Source of the DNA: an uncultured Flavobacteriales bacterium
Lineage (GTDB): Bacteria; Bacteroidota; Bacteroidia; Flavobacteriales_D; Parvicellaceae
Assembly: GCA_943788755.1 (NCBI GenBank)
Contig: CALSRM010000003.1
Location: forward strand, 434,001 to 498,000
Length of the DNA stretch: 64,000 nt
Direction: 5' to 3'
Shown piece by piece: positions 1 to 10,330 of this stretch. The notes beneath the pieces were generated by a model. That model was not told where the DNA came from. It did no database searches and saw only the letters and a program-made list of their open reading frames with translations. The position numbers and the translations under genes are program-made. How positions within the stretch are numbered: the stretch's first letter is position 1; the number at the start of each line of letters is the position of its first letter.

Positions 1-2
1 AA

Positions 3-3000
3 TTAAACGGGATGCCTAATGGGCTTAATGACAAATACCATTATTCGGCGATGTATTTTAGATGGAACTTATTTGGTTCAGGAAATGAAAATTATACTGT
101 AAATAGTAGCGGAAATGTAAATAGCTATACTCCTGCACCAGCGAATGAAGCGGTAAACACTCCGACAGGGAATAAACCGTTAGTTAATATCACTAACCCA
201 TCTGCAAATAACACAACCTTTCAAAATAGTGCCCAAACCATAAGCGCCAACATTTATTATGTTGAAACTAAAGAAAAGGTTCTTTTTAAACAGAATGGAA
301 TTCAACTAAGTAACTTTAATTATAACAGCAATACGAATCATTTTGATGCTTCTGTAATATTGCAGCCAGGAAACAATGTCTTCGAGATTGTTGGGTCTAA
401 TGCATATGGTTCTGATCAAGATTCAAAAATTCTTCTTCTTCAAAACCCTGTTGAAGTTGTCCAGCCTCCAATTGTTACTATTACAAACCCGCCATATTGT
501 CCGTTTATAGTTACGTCATCACAATTTATACTAACGTCTACGGTTTTAAACATTGATAACGCAAATCAAATTACATTTACGTTTAATGGCATAAATTCTG
601 CTAATTTTAGCTATAACATTAGCACTAAGGTTTTTAGTTCAGGATTAACATTAAAAGAAGGAAATAACACGATTCAAATTACAGCGACCAACTCACAAGG
701 AAGTGTTACAAAAACGTGTACAATTAATTATACTGCCGTTAATGCGTTACCTCCAATAGTTGATATTACCTTTCCTGTACTTAATCCTTTTAATACTACA
801 AAATCATTGGTTAATATTAACGCAACAGTGAAAAACGTGACCTTAAAAAACCAAATAAAGGTATATGTTAACGGCGCTATTCAGCAAGCCTTTGTCTACA
901 ACTCAGGGACAAAACAAGTTTCTTTTCCGGCTAATTTAATAGTAGGAACAAATGTGATTCAAATTTCTGCATCCAACGCTGATGGGTATGACTCTGAGTC
1001 AACAACAATAATTTATACGAAACCGCAAAAACTTCCGCCTCCAGTCGTAACATTTGTGAATCCTTCTGTTTCGCTGTACACAATTGCTGTGAGCAACATG
1101 AATATTAAAGCAACCGTGTTAAATGTAAATAGCAAGCCAGGAATTTCGGTAAAGCATAATGGTTCGACACTAACAAACTTTAGTTTTAGCCCAGTCACAA
1201 AGCTAGTTTCTTTTAACGCTAATCTAGTAATTGGAAGTAACGTGTTTGAGATTAAAGGAACAAACACGGTTGGCAGTGATGCTGCAACAGCAACAATTAT
1301 TTACAAAATACCTTTAGAAATTAATCCGCCAGTTGTAACAATTACAAAGCCTAGTGTAACACCTTACATGGTAAATTTCCCTACTCAGTCAATAAACGCT
1401 ACCATTTTAAATGTAAATAACGCAAACAACGTAACTGCTGTATACAATGGTGTTACGGTTTCAAATTTTATTTATGACCCCGCAACAACAGAATTTAGTT
1501 ATTCAGCAAGTTTGTTAGAAGGAGCAAACACACTATTGATTACAGGAACAAATGTGGCTGGAACTGCCTCTAAAACACAAACCGTGATTTACGATGTTCC
1601 TCCTTGTGAAAAACCAACCTTAACACAAGTTTCGCCAGCCGCAAATCCATATGCAACATCTAATTCCAAAGGATATTTGGAGTACAGTATCACAAATGCA
1701 ACATCGGTAGAGTTTAATATTAATGGACAATCTTCACCTGGGTTTAACTTTAATCAAGCTACTGGAAAATTTACTTCAATGCTTCACCTAACAGAAGGAG
1801 CTACTTCTTACGAGGTTATTGCAACAAATAGCTGTGGAAGCACCTCTCAAATGACAGCTATTATTTATGAAGAAGAATTGCCTTGTTACGAACCCACGAT
1901 TAGTTTTATCAACCCATCTGTAAGCCCTTTTGAGCATATTGGAAAAACAGGAAACACATCATTTAATGTGAGTGTTGAAAATATCACTAATGAAAATATG
2001 ATTTTAGTAACACTGAATGGGTCGCCTGTTTCATTTACATACAACTCACTTACAGGTCACGTTGCTGGAGCAGTTTCACTTATCGAAGGAAGTAACACAG
2101 TTTCTATCTCTGCTACCAACGAATGCGGGAACACAACTTCTGAAACTATTATCACTTACGCAGGGGTTCAAGATCAACTTCCCCCTCCCTTAGTCACGAT
2201 AACAGCTCCTAATACAAATCCATATCCTACTTCCAATTCAACTGAGACGATTACAGCAACGGTATTAAATGTTGCTGGGGTAAATGGTATTTCTGCAATT
2301 TTTAATGGAGTTCCAACAACAAACTTTAGCTATAATAGTACAAGTAAGGTGTTTAGTTACAGCGCGCCTCTGATCAGCGGTTTAAATTCTTTAATAATTT
2401 CAGGAACAAATACCGTTGGAACAGATTCTAAGACACAAACTATTACAAAAGCCGAGCCTTGCTTAAATCCTAAAGTACGTTTTGCGGAGCCAACAGCAAA
2501 CGCTAATGGTTATACCTCCTTTTTTGCTACAGTAGGTAATATTATAAATTCCAACCTAATTTTTGTGAGTCATAATGGCTCAACTGTTCCATTTACATAT
2601 GATGCTGCAACTGGTAAAGTGTCCGTAACACTAACTCTGCTAGAAGGAAACAACTTAATAGGCATATCAGCAAGCAATGCGTGTGGAAGTGCTCTGTCGG
2701 AGCATAATATTATGTACACAGCGCCGATCGAAGTGCCTTGTCTTAATCCATTAATTACGATTTTATCACTGCCCATGAGTAATGGCTCACAATATAATTT
2801 TACAGCTGCCGTTTCAAACGTATTATCATCTAGTAATGTAAGTGTTAATTTAAATGGGACTGTTGTATCATCTAATTATAACGCAAATACTGGAAGTTTG
2901 TTAGCATCATTAACCCTAGTTGAAGGAAACAATACAGTTGTTGTAAATGCAAATGAGTGTGATGGCGCAACAGAGACATTAACTGTTGTTTATACAGTGC

Positions 3001-4964
3001 CTTGCGATCCCGTAACGTACAATTTAATCTTGCCGAATGGCAACAGCGCAACAACTGCAGTTGCTACTTATATGATTAAAATTAACACCGAAAATGTTCC
3101 AAGTAATACAAACATCTCCGTTACGCTAAACGGTAATTCAATCCCGTTTACATTCAATCCAAATAGCGGAATGATTGATTGTTCTAATATTCCATTGCAA
3201 GTTGGAGTAAATCCAGTAGTAGTAACTATCGGAAACGACTGTAGTAATGAAACAATATCATATAACATTACTTATGAAGAGCCAATCGTAGTTCCACCAC
3301 CGTGTGAGAACCCTACAATTAGTTTATCTTCCACAGGAACAAGCTCTACAGCAGCTTATAACTTAGCTGGAACAATTGCAAACATTACAGATGTTACTAA
3401 TGTTGCAGTAACCTTGAATGGAAGCGCAATTACTTCTAATTTCAATATAAACAGCGGCAATCTAACATCTTCATTAACCCTAGTTGAAGGAAACAATACA
3501 GTTGTTGTAAATGCAAATGAGTGTGATGGCGCAACAGAGACATTAACTGTTGTTTATACAGTGCCTTGCGATCCCGTAACGTACAATTTAATCTTGCCGA
3601 ATGGCAACAGCGCAACAACTGCAGTTGCTACTTATATGATTAAAATTAACACCGAAAATGTTTCTGATAGTTCGAATATAACAACAACACTTAACGGAGG
3701 ATCAATTCCATTTATATTCGATCCAAACAGCGGAATGATTAGTTGTTCAAACATTGCACTTGAAGAAGGAGATAACCCATTAGTAGTAACTATGGGAAAT
3801 AGCTGTAGTGACGAAACTATATACTACACTATAACCTATGAAGCTCCGGTTATTGAAGAGCTTACATCTTGTGGTCCTCGATTTAATCCGGGAAACGCGG
3901 ATTGGCAATTTTGTTTGGTAACTCCTTCTGGAACATATAATCGAGAGGATTTAGCAAGTAATTCTAACTTTAATTATTCTGGCCCCGCAACGTCAGTTTA
4001 TTTTAAACCAATTGCCGGGGGCGGAGATGCAATTGTTAATGGACAACCTTATTCTGTTCAGAACGGGCAATACTATTTGTTTCAAGGGGGATTAACTGTG
4101 GATGTAAGTTCATCTCACCCCGGTTCAATGGGGCATTGGGAAATTTGCGTCAACTCTAACTCTATTCCTACTTTTGGAAATGGAAACAATCGACCGGCTA
4201 GTCCATGTGAAAATAAAAGTGCAACAGGTGGTGGAAATCAAACAGAAATGGATGCAGGTGGAAAAGCCAAAGAAGCAGCAGAGAAAAAGGCTAAAGAAGA
4301 CCTAGATGTTGCTTACAATTCTGCTATTCAAAAAGCAGATATGTATTATAATTCAAAGAAGTGGTCATCTGCAAAACAATACTATAATCAGGCATCAGTC
4401 CTTAAACCGAACGAAGGCTATCCAAAAAACAAGATTGAAAAATTAGAAGCTTTACTTAAAACAGAGGCACAGAAAAAAGCTGATGCAGCGGCAGCTGCAA
4501 AAGCAAAATCAGATGCTGCTGCAAAAGCAAAATCAGATGCTGCTGCAAAAGCAAAATCAGATGCTGCTGCAAAAGCAAAATCAGATGCTGCTGCAAAAGC
4601 AAAAGCCGCTGCTGCTGCAAAAGCAAAATCAGATGCTGCTGCAAAAGCAAAAGCCGCTGCTGCTGCAAAAGCAAAATCAGATGCTGCTGCAAAAGCAAAA
4701 GCCGCTGCTGCTGCAAAAGCAAAAGCCGCTGCTGCTGCAAAAGCAAAATCAGATGCTGCTGCAAAAGCAAAAGCCGCTGCTGCTGCAAAAGCAAAAGCCG
4801 CTGCTGCTGCAAAAGCAAAAGCCGCTGCTGCTGCAAAAGCAAAAGCCGCTGCTGCTGCAAAAGCAAAAGCCGCTGCTGCTGCAAAAGCAAAATCAGATGC
4901 TGCTGCAAAAGCAAAATCGGAAAAGCCAGAAATTAAGCCAGGGCCAAAAGTGGGGGGAAAGTAA
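3..4964 (+). CDS. Giant Ig-like repeat protein with Lys/Ala repeat tail (5' end missing)
   Basis: The reading frame is open from the first base of the window, so the true start and any signal peptide lie upstream; the ATG at 12 is only the first internal Met. From about residue 55 to 1270 I count 13 degenerate units of about 90 residues. A typical unit starts P-P-x-V-x-I-T-x-P and has a central N-G-x(5)-N-F-x-Y and a closing L-x-x-G-x-N-x-x-x-I-x-x-T-N, which suggests Ig-like beta-sandwich modules. Next come a Cys-containing globular domain (about 1280-1400), a short TPR-like helical pair (about 1430-1480) and a tail of 18 octapeptides rich in Lys and Ala. Repeat proteins of this kind in Bacteroidota are usually surface or secreted, but no T9SS sorting domain is visible. 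The stop codon directly abuts the stop of convergent pdxA. Function unknown. Confidence 0.8.
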   Translation, partial: LNGMPNGLNDKYHYSAMYFRWNLFGSGNENYTVNSSGNVNSYTPAPANEAVNTPTGNKPLVNITNPSANNTTFQNSAQTISANIYYVETKEKVLFKQNGIQLSNFNYNSNTNHFDASVILQPGNNVFEIVGSNAYGSDQDSKILLLQNPVEVVQPPIVTITNPPYCPFIVTSSQFILTSTVLNIDNANQITFTFNGINSANFSYNISTKVFSSGLTLKEGNNTIQITATNSQGSVTKTCTINYTAVNALPPIVDITFPVLNPFNTTKSLVNINATVKNVTLKNQIKVYVNGAIQQAFVYNSGTKQVSFPANLIVGTNVIQISASNADGYDSESTTIIYTKPQKLPPPVVTFVNPSVSLYTIAVSNMNIKATVLNVNSKPGISVKHNGSTLTNFSFSPVTKLVSFNANLVIGSNVFEIKGTNTVGSDAATATIIYKIPLEINPPVVTITKPSVTPYMVNFPTQSINATILNVNNANNVTAVYNGVTVSNFIYDPATTEFSYSASLLEGANTLLITGTNVAGTASKTQTVIYDVPPCEKPTLTQVSPAANPYATSNSKGYLEYSITNATSVEFNINGQSSPGFNFNQATGKFTSMLHLTEGATSYEVIATNSCGSTSQMTAIIYEEELPCYEPTISFINPSVSPFEHIGKTGNTSFNVSVENITNENMILVTLNGSPVSFTYNSLTGHVAGAVSLIEGSNTVSISATNECGNTTSETIITYAGVQDQLPPPLVTITAPNTNPYPTSNSTETITATVLNVAGVNGISAIFNGVPTTNFSYNSTSKVFSYSAPLISGLNSLIISGTNTVGTDSKTQTITKAEPCLNPKVRFAEPTANANGYTSFFATVGNIINSNLIFVSHNGSTVPFTYDAATGKVSVTLTLLEGNNLIGISASNACGSALSEHNIMYTAPIEVPCLNPLITILSLPMSNGSQYNFTAAVSNVLSSSNVSVNLNGTVVSSNYNANTGSLLASLTLVEGNNTVVVNANECDGATETLTVVYTVPCDPVTYNLILPNGNSATTAVATYMIKINTENVPSNTNISVTLNGNSIPFTFNPNSGMIDCSNIPLQVGVNPVVVTIGNDCSNETISYNITYEEPIVVPPPCENPTISLSSTGTSSTAAYNLAGTIANITDVTNVAVTLNGSAITSNFNINSGNLTSSLTLVEGNNTVVVNANECDGATETLTVVYTVPCDPVTYNLILPNGNSATTAVATYMIKINTENVSDSSNITTTLNGGSIPFIFDPNSGMISCSNIALEEGDNPLVVTMGNSCSDETIYYTITYEAPVIEELTSCGPRFNPGNADWQFCLVTPSGTYNREDLASNSNFNYSGPATSVYFKPIAGGGDAIVNGQPYSVQNGQYYLFQGGLTVDVSSSHPGSMGHWEICVNSNSIPTFGNGNNRPASPCENKSATGGGNQTEMDAGGKAKEAAEKKAKEDLDVAYNSAIQKADMYYNSKKWSSAKQYYNQASVLKPNEGYPKNKIEKLEALLKTEAQKKADAAAAAKAKSDAAAKAKSDAAAKAKSDAAAKAKSDAAAKAKAAAAAKAKSDAAAKAKAAAAAKAKSDAAAKAKAAAAAKAKAAAAAKAKSDAAAKAKAAAAAKAKAAAAAKAKAAAAAKAKAAAAAKAKAAAAAKAKSDAAAKAKSEKPEIKPGPKVGGK
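2907..3098 (+). repeat. 192-bp perfect direct repeat, copy 1
   Basis: This segment is identical base for base to 3471-3662, 564 bp (188 codons) downstream and in the same frame. It encodes the end of Ig-like unit 10 and most of unit 11. The other units are strongly diverged in sequence, so this points to a recent in-frame duplication or gene conversion. Confidence 0.95.
3471..3662 (+). repeat. 192-bp perfect direct repeat, copy 2
   Basis: Second copy of 2907-3098. It encodes the end of Ig-like unit 12 and most of unit 13. Flanking sequence on both sides differs between the copies. Confidence 0.95.
4497..4919 (+). repeat. 24-bp tandem repeat encoding Lys/Ala octapeptides
   Basis: There are 18 tandem 24-bp units, the last diverging at its end. 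Two types differ only at two codons: type A encodes AKAKSDAA and type B encodes AKAKAAAA. The order is A A A A B A B A B B A B B B B B A A'. The units are otherwise identical at the nucleotide level, so the array should expand and contract by slippage. No frame of the unit contains a stop, and therefore long spurious open frames exist in other frames and on the other strand here. Confidence 0.95.
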
Positions 4965-6011
4965 TTATGTTCTCTTCTGGGATTTTAGTGGATTTGAATT
5001 GATTTCTTGATAAACCTTTCGGTTGTTATAGATATCCACAGCTGTAAAAACTGTATTTCGAAAAGATTCTTCAGAAGCAATTCCTTTTCCCGCAATATTA
5101 TAGGCTGTACCGTGGTCTGGGGAAGTTCTAACAATTGGCAGGCCGGCAGTAAAATTTACCCCAGCACCAGCAACTAGCGTCTTAAAAGGAGTTAATCCTT
5201 GATCATGGTAAATTGCAAGAATTCCATCGAAGTTCTTAAAGTTGGAAGACCCGAAAAACCCGTCAGAAGGGTAAGGCCCATATACAAGAACTCCCTTTTC
5301 TTGCATTGCTTCTATTGCTGGAAATATAACTTCCTTTTCTTCGTTCCCTAGCATTCCATCTTCACCAGCATGTGGATTTAAGCCTAGGACGGCAATTTTT
5401 GGTTTTTTAATCCCAAAGTCTTTTTCAAGAGAGGACTGTAGTATTTCAATTTTTCTAAAAATCAGATCTTTCGTTAACATCTCTGACACATCCTTCAATG
5501 GAATATGATTGGTAATGGTTCCAACCCTTAATCTATCTAATACCATTAGCATTAAGGAGTCGTCAGCGTTTGAATACGTTGTTAAATATTCCGTATGGCC
5601 AGGAAAATTAAATTTATCACTTTGAATGTTTTTTTTATTGATAGGAGCCGTAACAAGAACATCTATCTTTCCAGCAGCCAAGTCTTCTGTTGCGGCTTCA
5701 AGAGATTTAAAAGCATACCTTCCTGCAGCATCAGTGGATTTTCCCATTTCTACCGCAATCTCTTCTTCCCACAAATGAATTAAGTTTACTTTATTTTCTT
5801 GAGCTTCTGAAGTATTGGAGATTTTATTAAAACTAAAATCATTGATCTCCAGTTCCTTTCTATAAAAAGAAGCGATTTGGGCTGAACCATAAACAATTGG
5901 TGTAATATTTTCGAGAATTCTTACATCCAGAAAGGTTTTTATAATCACCTCCATTCCAACACCATTGAAATCTCCAATAGTAACCCCCACTCTTATGTTT
6001 CCTTTTGACAT
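4965..6011 (-). CDS. pdxA: 4-hydroxythreonine-4-phosphate dehydrogenase
   Basis: PdxA oxidises and decarboxylates 4-phosphohydroxy-L-threonine in DXP-dependent pyridoxal phosphate synthesis, in the cytoplasm. The 348-residue length is normal. The three metal-binding histidines lie in the expected contexts: TNHIPL (H169), LNPHAGE (H214) and IYHDQG (H269). The N-terminal glycine motif reads GDFNGVGME rather than the enterobacterial GDPxGIGPE. The stop codon (complement of 4965-4967) abuts the stop of the upstream convergent gene with no base between them. The aminopeptidase gene lies 18 bp upstream on the same strand, so the two are probably co-transcribed. Confidence 0.95.
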   Translation of the reverse strand: MSKGNIRVGVTIGDFNGVGMEVIIKTFLDVRILENITPIVYGSAQIASFYRKELEINDFSFNKISNTSEAQENKVNLIHLWEEEIAVEMGKSTDAAGRYAFKSLEAATEDLAAGKIDVLVTAPINKKNIQSDKFNFPGHTEYLTTYSNADDSLMLMVLDRLRVGTITNHIPLKDVSEMLTKDLIFRKIEILQSSLEKDFGIKKPKIAVLGLNPHAGEDGMLGNEEKEVIFPAIEAMQEKGVLVYGPYPSDGFFGSSNFKNFDGILAIYHDQGLTPFKTLVAGAGVNFTAGLPIVRTSPDHGTAYNIAGKGIASEESFRNTVFTAVDIYNNRKVYQEINSNPLKSQKRT

Positions 6012-6029
6012 AATAATACGTTGATTCGT

Positions 6030-7454
6030 TTAATAATTTTTTACAAAATCGAAAAATAACCTAACACCTGTTCCCGTGCCGCCTTTAGACAGGTAGCCCG
6101 AATCATTATCTGCCCAAGCTGGACCAGCGATATCAACATGAATCCATGGATAGTCCGTAAAGTGTTCTAAAAATTTTCCAGCAGTGATTGCTCCCGCACT
6201 AGCGCCACCTAAGTTTTTTATATCAGCAATTGGCGATTTTATTTCTTCTGCATATTCATCCCAAAATGGGAACCGAACCGTTCTTTCATAAGTCTTTTCT
6301 CCTGACTCTTGCAGTTTGTTAAATGTTTTATCTGATGCTGTCCCCATAACTACAGATCCATAAGACCCAATTGCTCGCATTGCAGATCCAGTAAGTGTTG
6401 CGGCATCGATAACCAATTCTGGTTTATATTTTTTAGCATAGGCCAGTGCATCTGCTAAAATCATCCTTCCTTCAGCGTCAGTATTTAAAACCTCAACAGT
6501 AGTGCCGTCAAACATGGTTACAACGTCCCCTGGCGCATAAGCGTTTCCTCCTGGCCGATTGTCCGTTGCAGGAACCAAACCCACAACATGAAAAGGGAGT
6601 TTTGCCTTTGCAATTGCGTAAATAGCACAAGAAACTGCCGCTGCGCCACCCATGTCGCACTTCATAATATCCATGCTGTTGGCTGTAGGTTTCAAGCTCA
6701 ATCCTCCCGTATCGTAAACTACACCTTTACCAACTAAAACAATTGGCTTTTTGTTTGTAGCATTTTTGGGTTTCCATTCCATTTTTGTAAATGTCGCTGG
6801 GTCAAGACTACCCTTATTGACGGCCAACAGACCTCCCATTTTTAATGTTTCGAGCTTTACTTGATCCAAAACTTCGACTTTAAAGTTTGCTTTCCCCCCC
6901 ATTTCTTCTATCTGCTTTGATAGCTCTTCAGCGTTTAGAAATGAAACGGGCTCGTTTACTAGATCTCGCGCCCAAAAAGTTGCTTCAACTATTGCGTTTA
7001 ACTCCAATAATTGCTCTTTGGAAATAGCTTCCGATTGTGTATAAATAGATGCTAAAGTGTTTGTTTTTTTCTTAGCGTCTTTAAAATATTTTAAAAATTG
7101 ATAATTAGCTAAAGCCATTCCTTCAGTGGTTGAGGCAAGAAACACTTCCCCTTTCGTCTTGTCATATACAGCAACTTCCTTTTGCTTAAATTGGTTTAAG
7201 GATTGAGTAATGTTGGCGCCAGCTTTTCTAATTTTTTCCTGCGTTTGGCTTGTAGACTTATCGTTAACTTTTACAACATAGGCTTGCTCTTTGAAGCGGT
7301 TAATTAATTTCCACTCAAAATCATCTTTTAGCGTCTCCTTTAAATAATTAAGTTCGTCTTCATTGAATTCTGTTAAACTTAATTGATTGAGGTTTGAAAC
7401 GATATATACCGTACTAATATTTTCTTTTTTGGAAATAGGGAGGACTGAAATCAT
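6030..7454 (-). CDS. Leucyl aminopeptidase, M17 family
   Basis: This is a cytosolic zinc/manganese aminopeptidase that removes N-terminal residues from peptides. The C-terminal catalytic domain carries the M17 signature NTDAEGR (residues 324-330). The metal and catalytic region VGKGVVYDTGG (241-251) holds the catalytic Lys in GKG, and another metal Asp lies in CDMGG (about 267). The 474-residue length fits the family. It is the first gene of a probable two-gene unit with pdxA (18-bp gap). The N-terminal third is weakly conserved, as usual. The symbol pepA is plausible, but paralogues are common in this phylum. Confidence 0.93.
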   Translation of the reverse strand: MISVLPISKKENISTVYIVSNLNQLSLTEFNEDELNYLKETLKDDFEWKLINRFKEQAYVVKVNDKSTSQTQEKIRKAGANITQSLNQFKQKEVAVYDKTKGEVFLASTTEGMALANYQFLKYFKDAKKKTNTLASIYTQSEAISKEQLLELNAIVEATFWARDLVNEPVSFLNAEELSKQIEEMGGKANFKVEVLDQVKLETLKMGGLLAVNKGSLDPATFTKMEWKPKNATNKKPIVLVGKGVVYDTGGLSLKPTANSMDIMKCDMGGAAAVSCAIYAIAKAKLPFHVVGLVPATDNRPGGNAYAPGDVVTMFDGTTVEVLNTDAEGRMILADALAYAKKYKPELVIDAATLTGSAMRAIGSYGSVVMGTASDKTFNKLQESGEKTYERTVRFPFWDEYAEEIKSPIADIKNLGGASAGAITAGKFLEHFTDYPWIHVDIAGPAWADNDSGYLSKGGTGTGVRLFFDFVKNY

Positions 7455-7657
7455 AATACAATTTATTTTGATTGCCGAAATTAGTCAATATTCTCGACTC
7501 TTAAATAGTGGGAGGTCAAAATCCTTTTACCGTTCCCGCAACAAATAGCCTAGATTATTCGTCAATTTAGAACAATGCCTTAATTATTGGCCTATACAAG
7601 CAACAAATTCAGTAATTTCGTGTTTTAAATATGCCTTCTTTTCTAGAGAGATAAAAA

Positions 7658-10330
7658 ATGCAAACGTTGAGTAAATATCTATTGCTTCTAATAGTTGGAT
7701 TACTTCCAGTTTTGACTTTTGCTACGCATAATCGTGGTGGTGAAATTACGTATAGGCATATTTCAGGTCTTACTTATGAGTTTACTATAACCACCTGCAC
7801 GGATATTGGAGATGATGCGCAAGCAAATAGAGACGAATTATTTATTAATTATGGCGATGGAGAAGGAGATACAATACCAAGAATTAGCGAAACTCTATTA
7901 CCATTGGACCATAAGAAAAGCGTATATGTAGGCCAGCACACTTATTCCTCTCCAGGGTCGTATATAATTTGTATGGAAGACCCCAATAGAAATGGAGGGA
8001 TAATTAATATTTATACCGGTGGAGCCGGGAATTCAGATGACGTTGTTTTTTCTATTCAATCCAAATTAATTATTGATCCATTTGCTGGAAATAATGGGGC
8101 AAATAATTCTGTTGTATTTAATGATTGTCCTTGCCCCGCACAAGCCTGTGTAGGACAGCAGTATTGTTACAATAATTTAGCTGTTGATATTGATGATGAT
8201 AGTCTCTCGTATATGCTAGTAGCGCCTTTTGGTGAAAATTGTAGTCAACTACCAGTTCCTACGATGTATCAATTCCCGCATTTAGTTAATGGAGGAACAA
8301 ATACATTTACTATAGACCCTATAACAGGTACAATGTGTTGGGATAGTCCTAATATGGCAGGAGAGTTTAATTATACAGTTAAAGTTACAGAATGGAGAAA
8401 CGGAGCAATAGTGGGGTATGTGATAAGAGATGTTCAGCTCACAATTATTTCAGGCTGTTCTAATGATAGTCCTGTATTAAGCCCTATCCCGGATGTTTGT
8501 GTTGTTGCTGGAGACCCTATTGAGTTTAATGTTTCTGCAACGGATGTAAATACTAACGTACTTACCCTAACGGCTTCTGGGCTCGCATTATCACTGAATA
8601 GTACTCCCGCAGTATTTGATGATGCAACAGGTGCTGGAACGGTGTCAAGTGTTTTTTCATGGAACACTTCCTGTGATAATATTAAAGCTAGCTCCTATCA
8701 AATATTGTTTTCTGTAGAGGATAATGGGACTCCCCAGTTTGCTGATAATTCGGCTACGCAAATAACAATTATTCCTCCACAAGTTACAGGCGTTTCTGCA
8801 AACCCTATTGGAAATAATGTTTCCGTGACATGGGATCCTGCGAGCTGCAATAATGCTGAGGGCTATAGAATATACCGGTCTACTAATCAGTCTTTTAATT
8901 TACCTACGGACTGTTGTTCTGACCCAAATTTAAACGCAAATGGGTTTGTGCAAATCGGACAGCTATTTGGTATAAATAATACTTCTTTTACAGACAATGA
9001 AGGACTTACATTAGGGCTTAGCTATTGTTATGTAGTTCGTGCTTTTTATGATATTGGTCAAGTGGAAAGCTGCCCTTCGGACACCTCATGTGCGCGGTTA
9101 AAAAAGGAAGTTCCGGTAATTACTCATGTTTCCGTTTTACAAACAGATGCGTCTGCTGGTATAGATTCTATAATGTGGTCTAAGCCAACAGAAATGGACA
9201 CATCGCAATATCCCGGCCCTTATCTATATAAAGTATACCATGGACTGAGCGCAAACAATGTCAATACTTTGATTGGACAAACCGCCTCCACCACCAGCCT
9301 ATATAACTCAGACACAACGTTTACGCATTTTAACATCAATACAAGTGATCAGGGAAATTATTATCGAGTAGAGTTATTTTACGACAGTCTAGGAACAGCC
9401 TTATTGGTTGGAACCTCAAATAATGCCGGCTCCATTTTTATAAGCACCGTTCCGAGCGACAATCAAATTACTGTTTTCTGGAATGAAGATGTCCCTTGGA
9501 TAAATACAATCTACTATATATACAGGGCGAATAGTTTTAGTGGGCCATTTTCTTTGGTGGGAACAACCTCCGTGCAAAGCTTTGCAGATACGGGAATAGT
9601 GAACGGCTCACAGTACTGTTATTATTTACAAAGTCAGGGGTATTATAGCTCTTCAAGTATTGTTAGCCCAATATTAAACCTTTCTCAAGTTACATGTGAC
9701 TCCCCTATAGACTTGACCCCTCCGTGTCCGCCTGTTTTATCAATATATGGAAATTGTGAAATTGGAGAGAACACCCTGACCTGGACCAACCCGAATAATT
9801 TATGTGCAGATGATGTAATGAGCTACAACCTTTATTATACTCCGATAGAAGGAAATCAAATGGTGCTGATTGAAACTTTTGATAACAATGGAAACACAAC
9901 ATTTACACACAATGACAATGGTTCTATTGCCGGGTGCTATGCAGTTACGGCTGTGGACTCCGCGCAATACGGAAATGAAAGCGACTCAAGCAATATGGTT
10001 TGCTTTGATAATTGTCCATCTTATTGGCTGCCCAACGTTTTCACCCCAAACGGAGATGGAATTAATGATTTATTTTCAGCATTGGCTCCTTATAGTTACC
10101 TAGAAAGCATCAATATTCAAATTTACAATAGATGGGGCCAGATTATCTTCGAAACAGCTAACCCTGATGTTGATTGGGACGGCACTCACATGAAATCAGG
10201 AAAGATTGTTCCAGATGGTGTTTATTATTATTTGTGTACGGTTAATACGATACGATTGACTGGAATTGAACCAATTTTTTTAAAGGGGTTCTTTCATGTA
10301 TTCTCTCAAGGAAGCGGAATAGGGGGCTAA
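7658..10330 (+). CDS. Secreted T9SS type B cargo (gliding-motility-associated C-terminal domain)
   Basis: A signal peptide (about residues 1-22, ending LTFA) precedes a domain starting THNRGGEITY that is common at the N-terminus of large secreted Bacteroidota proteins. The middle has a cadherin/Ig-like stretch and fibronectin-III-like segments (for example around 375-480 and 590-690). Residues about 787-890 form the type B sorting domain, with WLPNVFTPNGDGINDLF, IYNRWGQIIFE and the closing PDGVYYY block. Such proteins are exported by Sec, moved across the outer membrane by T9SS and left on the surface or released; the specific role is unknown. It stands alone after a 203-bp intergenic region. 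Its stop overlaps that of the convergent channel gene by 4 bp (CTAA). Confidence 0.88.
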   Translation: MQTLSKYLLLLIVGLLPVLTFATHNRGGEITYRHISGLTYEFTITTCTDIGDDAQANRDELFINYGDGEGDTIPRISETLLPLDHKKSVYVGQHTYSSPGSYIICMEDPNRNGGIINIYTGGAGNSDDVVFSIQSKLIIDPFAGNNGANNSVVFNDCPCPAQACVGQQYCYNNLAVDIDDDSLSYMLVAPFGENCSQLPVPTMYQFPHLVNGGTNTFTIDPITGTMCWDSPNMAGEFNYTVKVTEWRNGAIVGYVIRDVQLTIISGCSNDSPVLSPIPDVCVVAGDPIEFNVSATDVNTNVLTLTASGLALSLNSTPAVFDDATGAGTVSSVFSWNTSCDNIKASSYQILFSVEDNGTPQFADNSATQITIIPPQVTGVSANPIGNNVSVTWDPASCNNAEGYRIYRSTNQSFNLPTDCCSDPNLNANGFVQIGQLFGINNTSFTDNEGLTLGLSYCYVVRAFYDIGQVESCPSDTSCARLKKEVPVITHVSVLQTDASAGIDSIMWSKPTEMDTSQYPGPYLYKVYHGLSANNVNTLIGQTASTTSLYNSDTTFTHFNINTSDQGNYYRVELFYDSLGTALLVGTSNNAGSIFISTVPSDNQITVFWNEDVPWINTIYYIYRANSFSGPFSLVGTTSVQSFADTGIVNGSQYCYYLQSQGYYSSSSIVSPILNLSQVTCDSPIDLTPPCPPVLSIYGNCEIGENTLTWTNPNNLCADDVMSYNLYYTPIEGNQMVLIETFDNNGNTTFTHNDNGSIAGCYAVTAVDSAQYGNESDSSNMVCFDNCPSYWLPNVFTPNGDGINDLFSALAPYSYLESINIQIYNRWGQIIFETANPDVDWDGTHMKSGKIVPDGVYYYLCTVNTIRLTGIEPIFLKGFFHVFSQGSGIGG

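Noticed and set aside
4497-4919. Regular 24-bp repeats as a CRISPR array
   Set aside because: Units are contiguous with no unique spacers, they are in frame within a coding region, and no cas genes are nearby.
4456-5010. Long open frames in other frames and on the other strand across the Lys/Ala repeat
   Set aside because: The 24-bp unit has no stop in any frame, so these arise automatically. Their sequences are low-complexity Gln/Leu runs with no start or family support.
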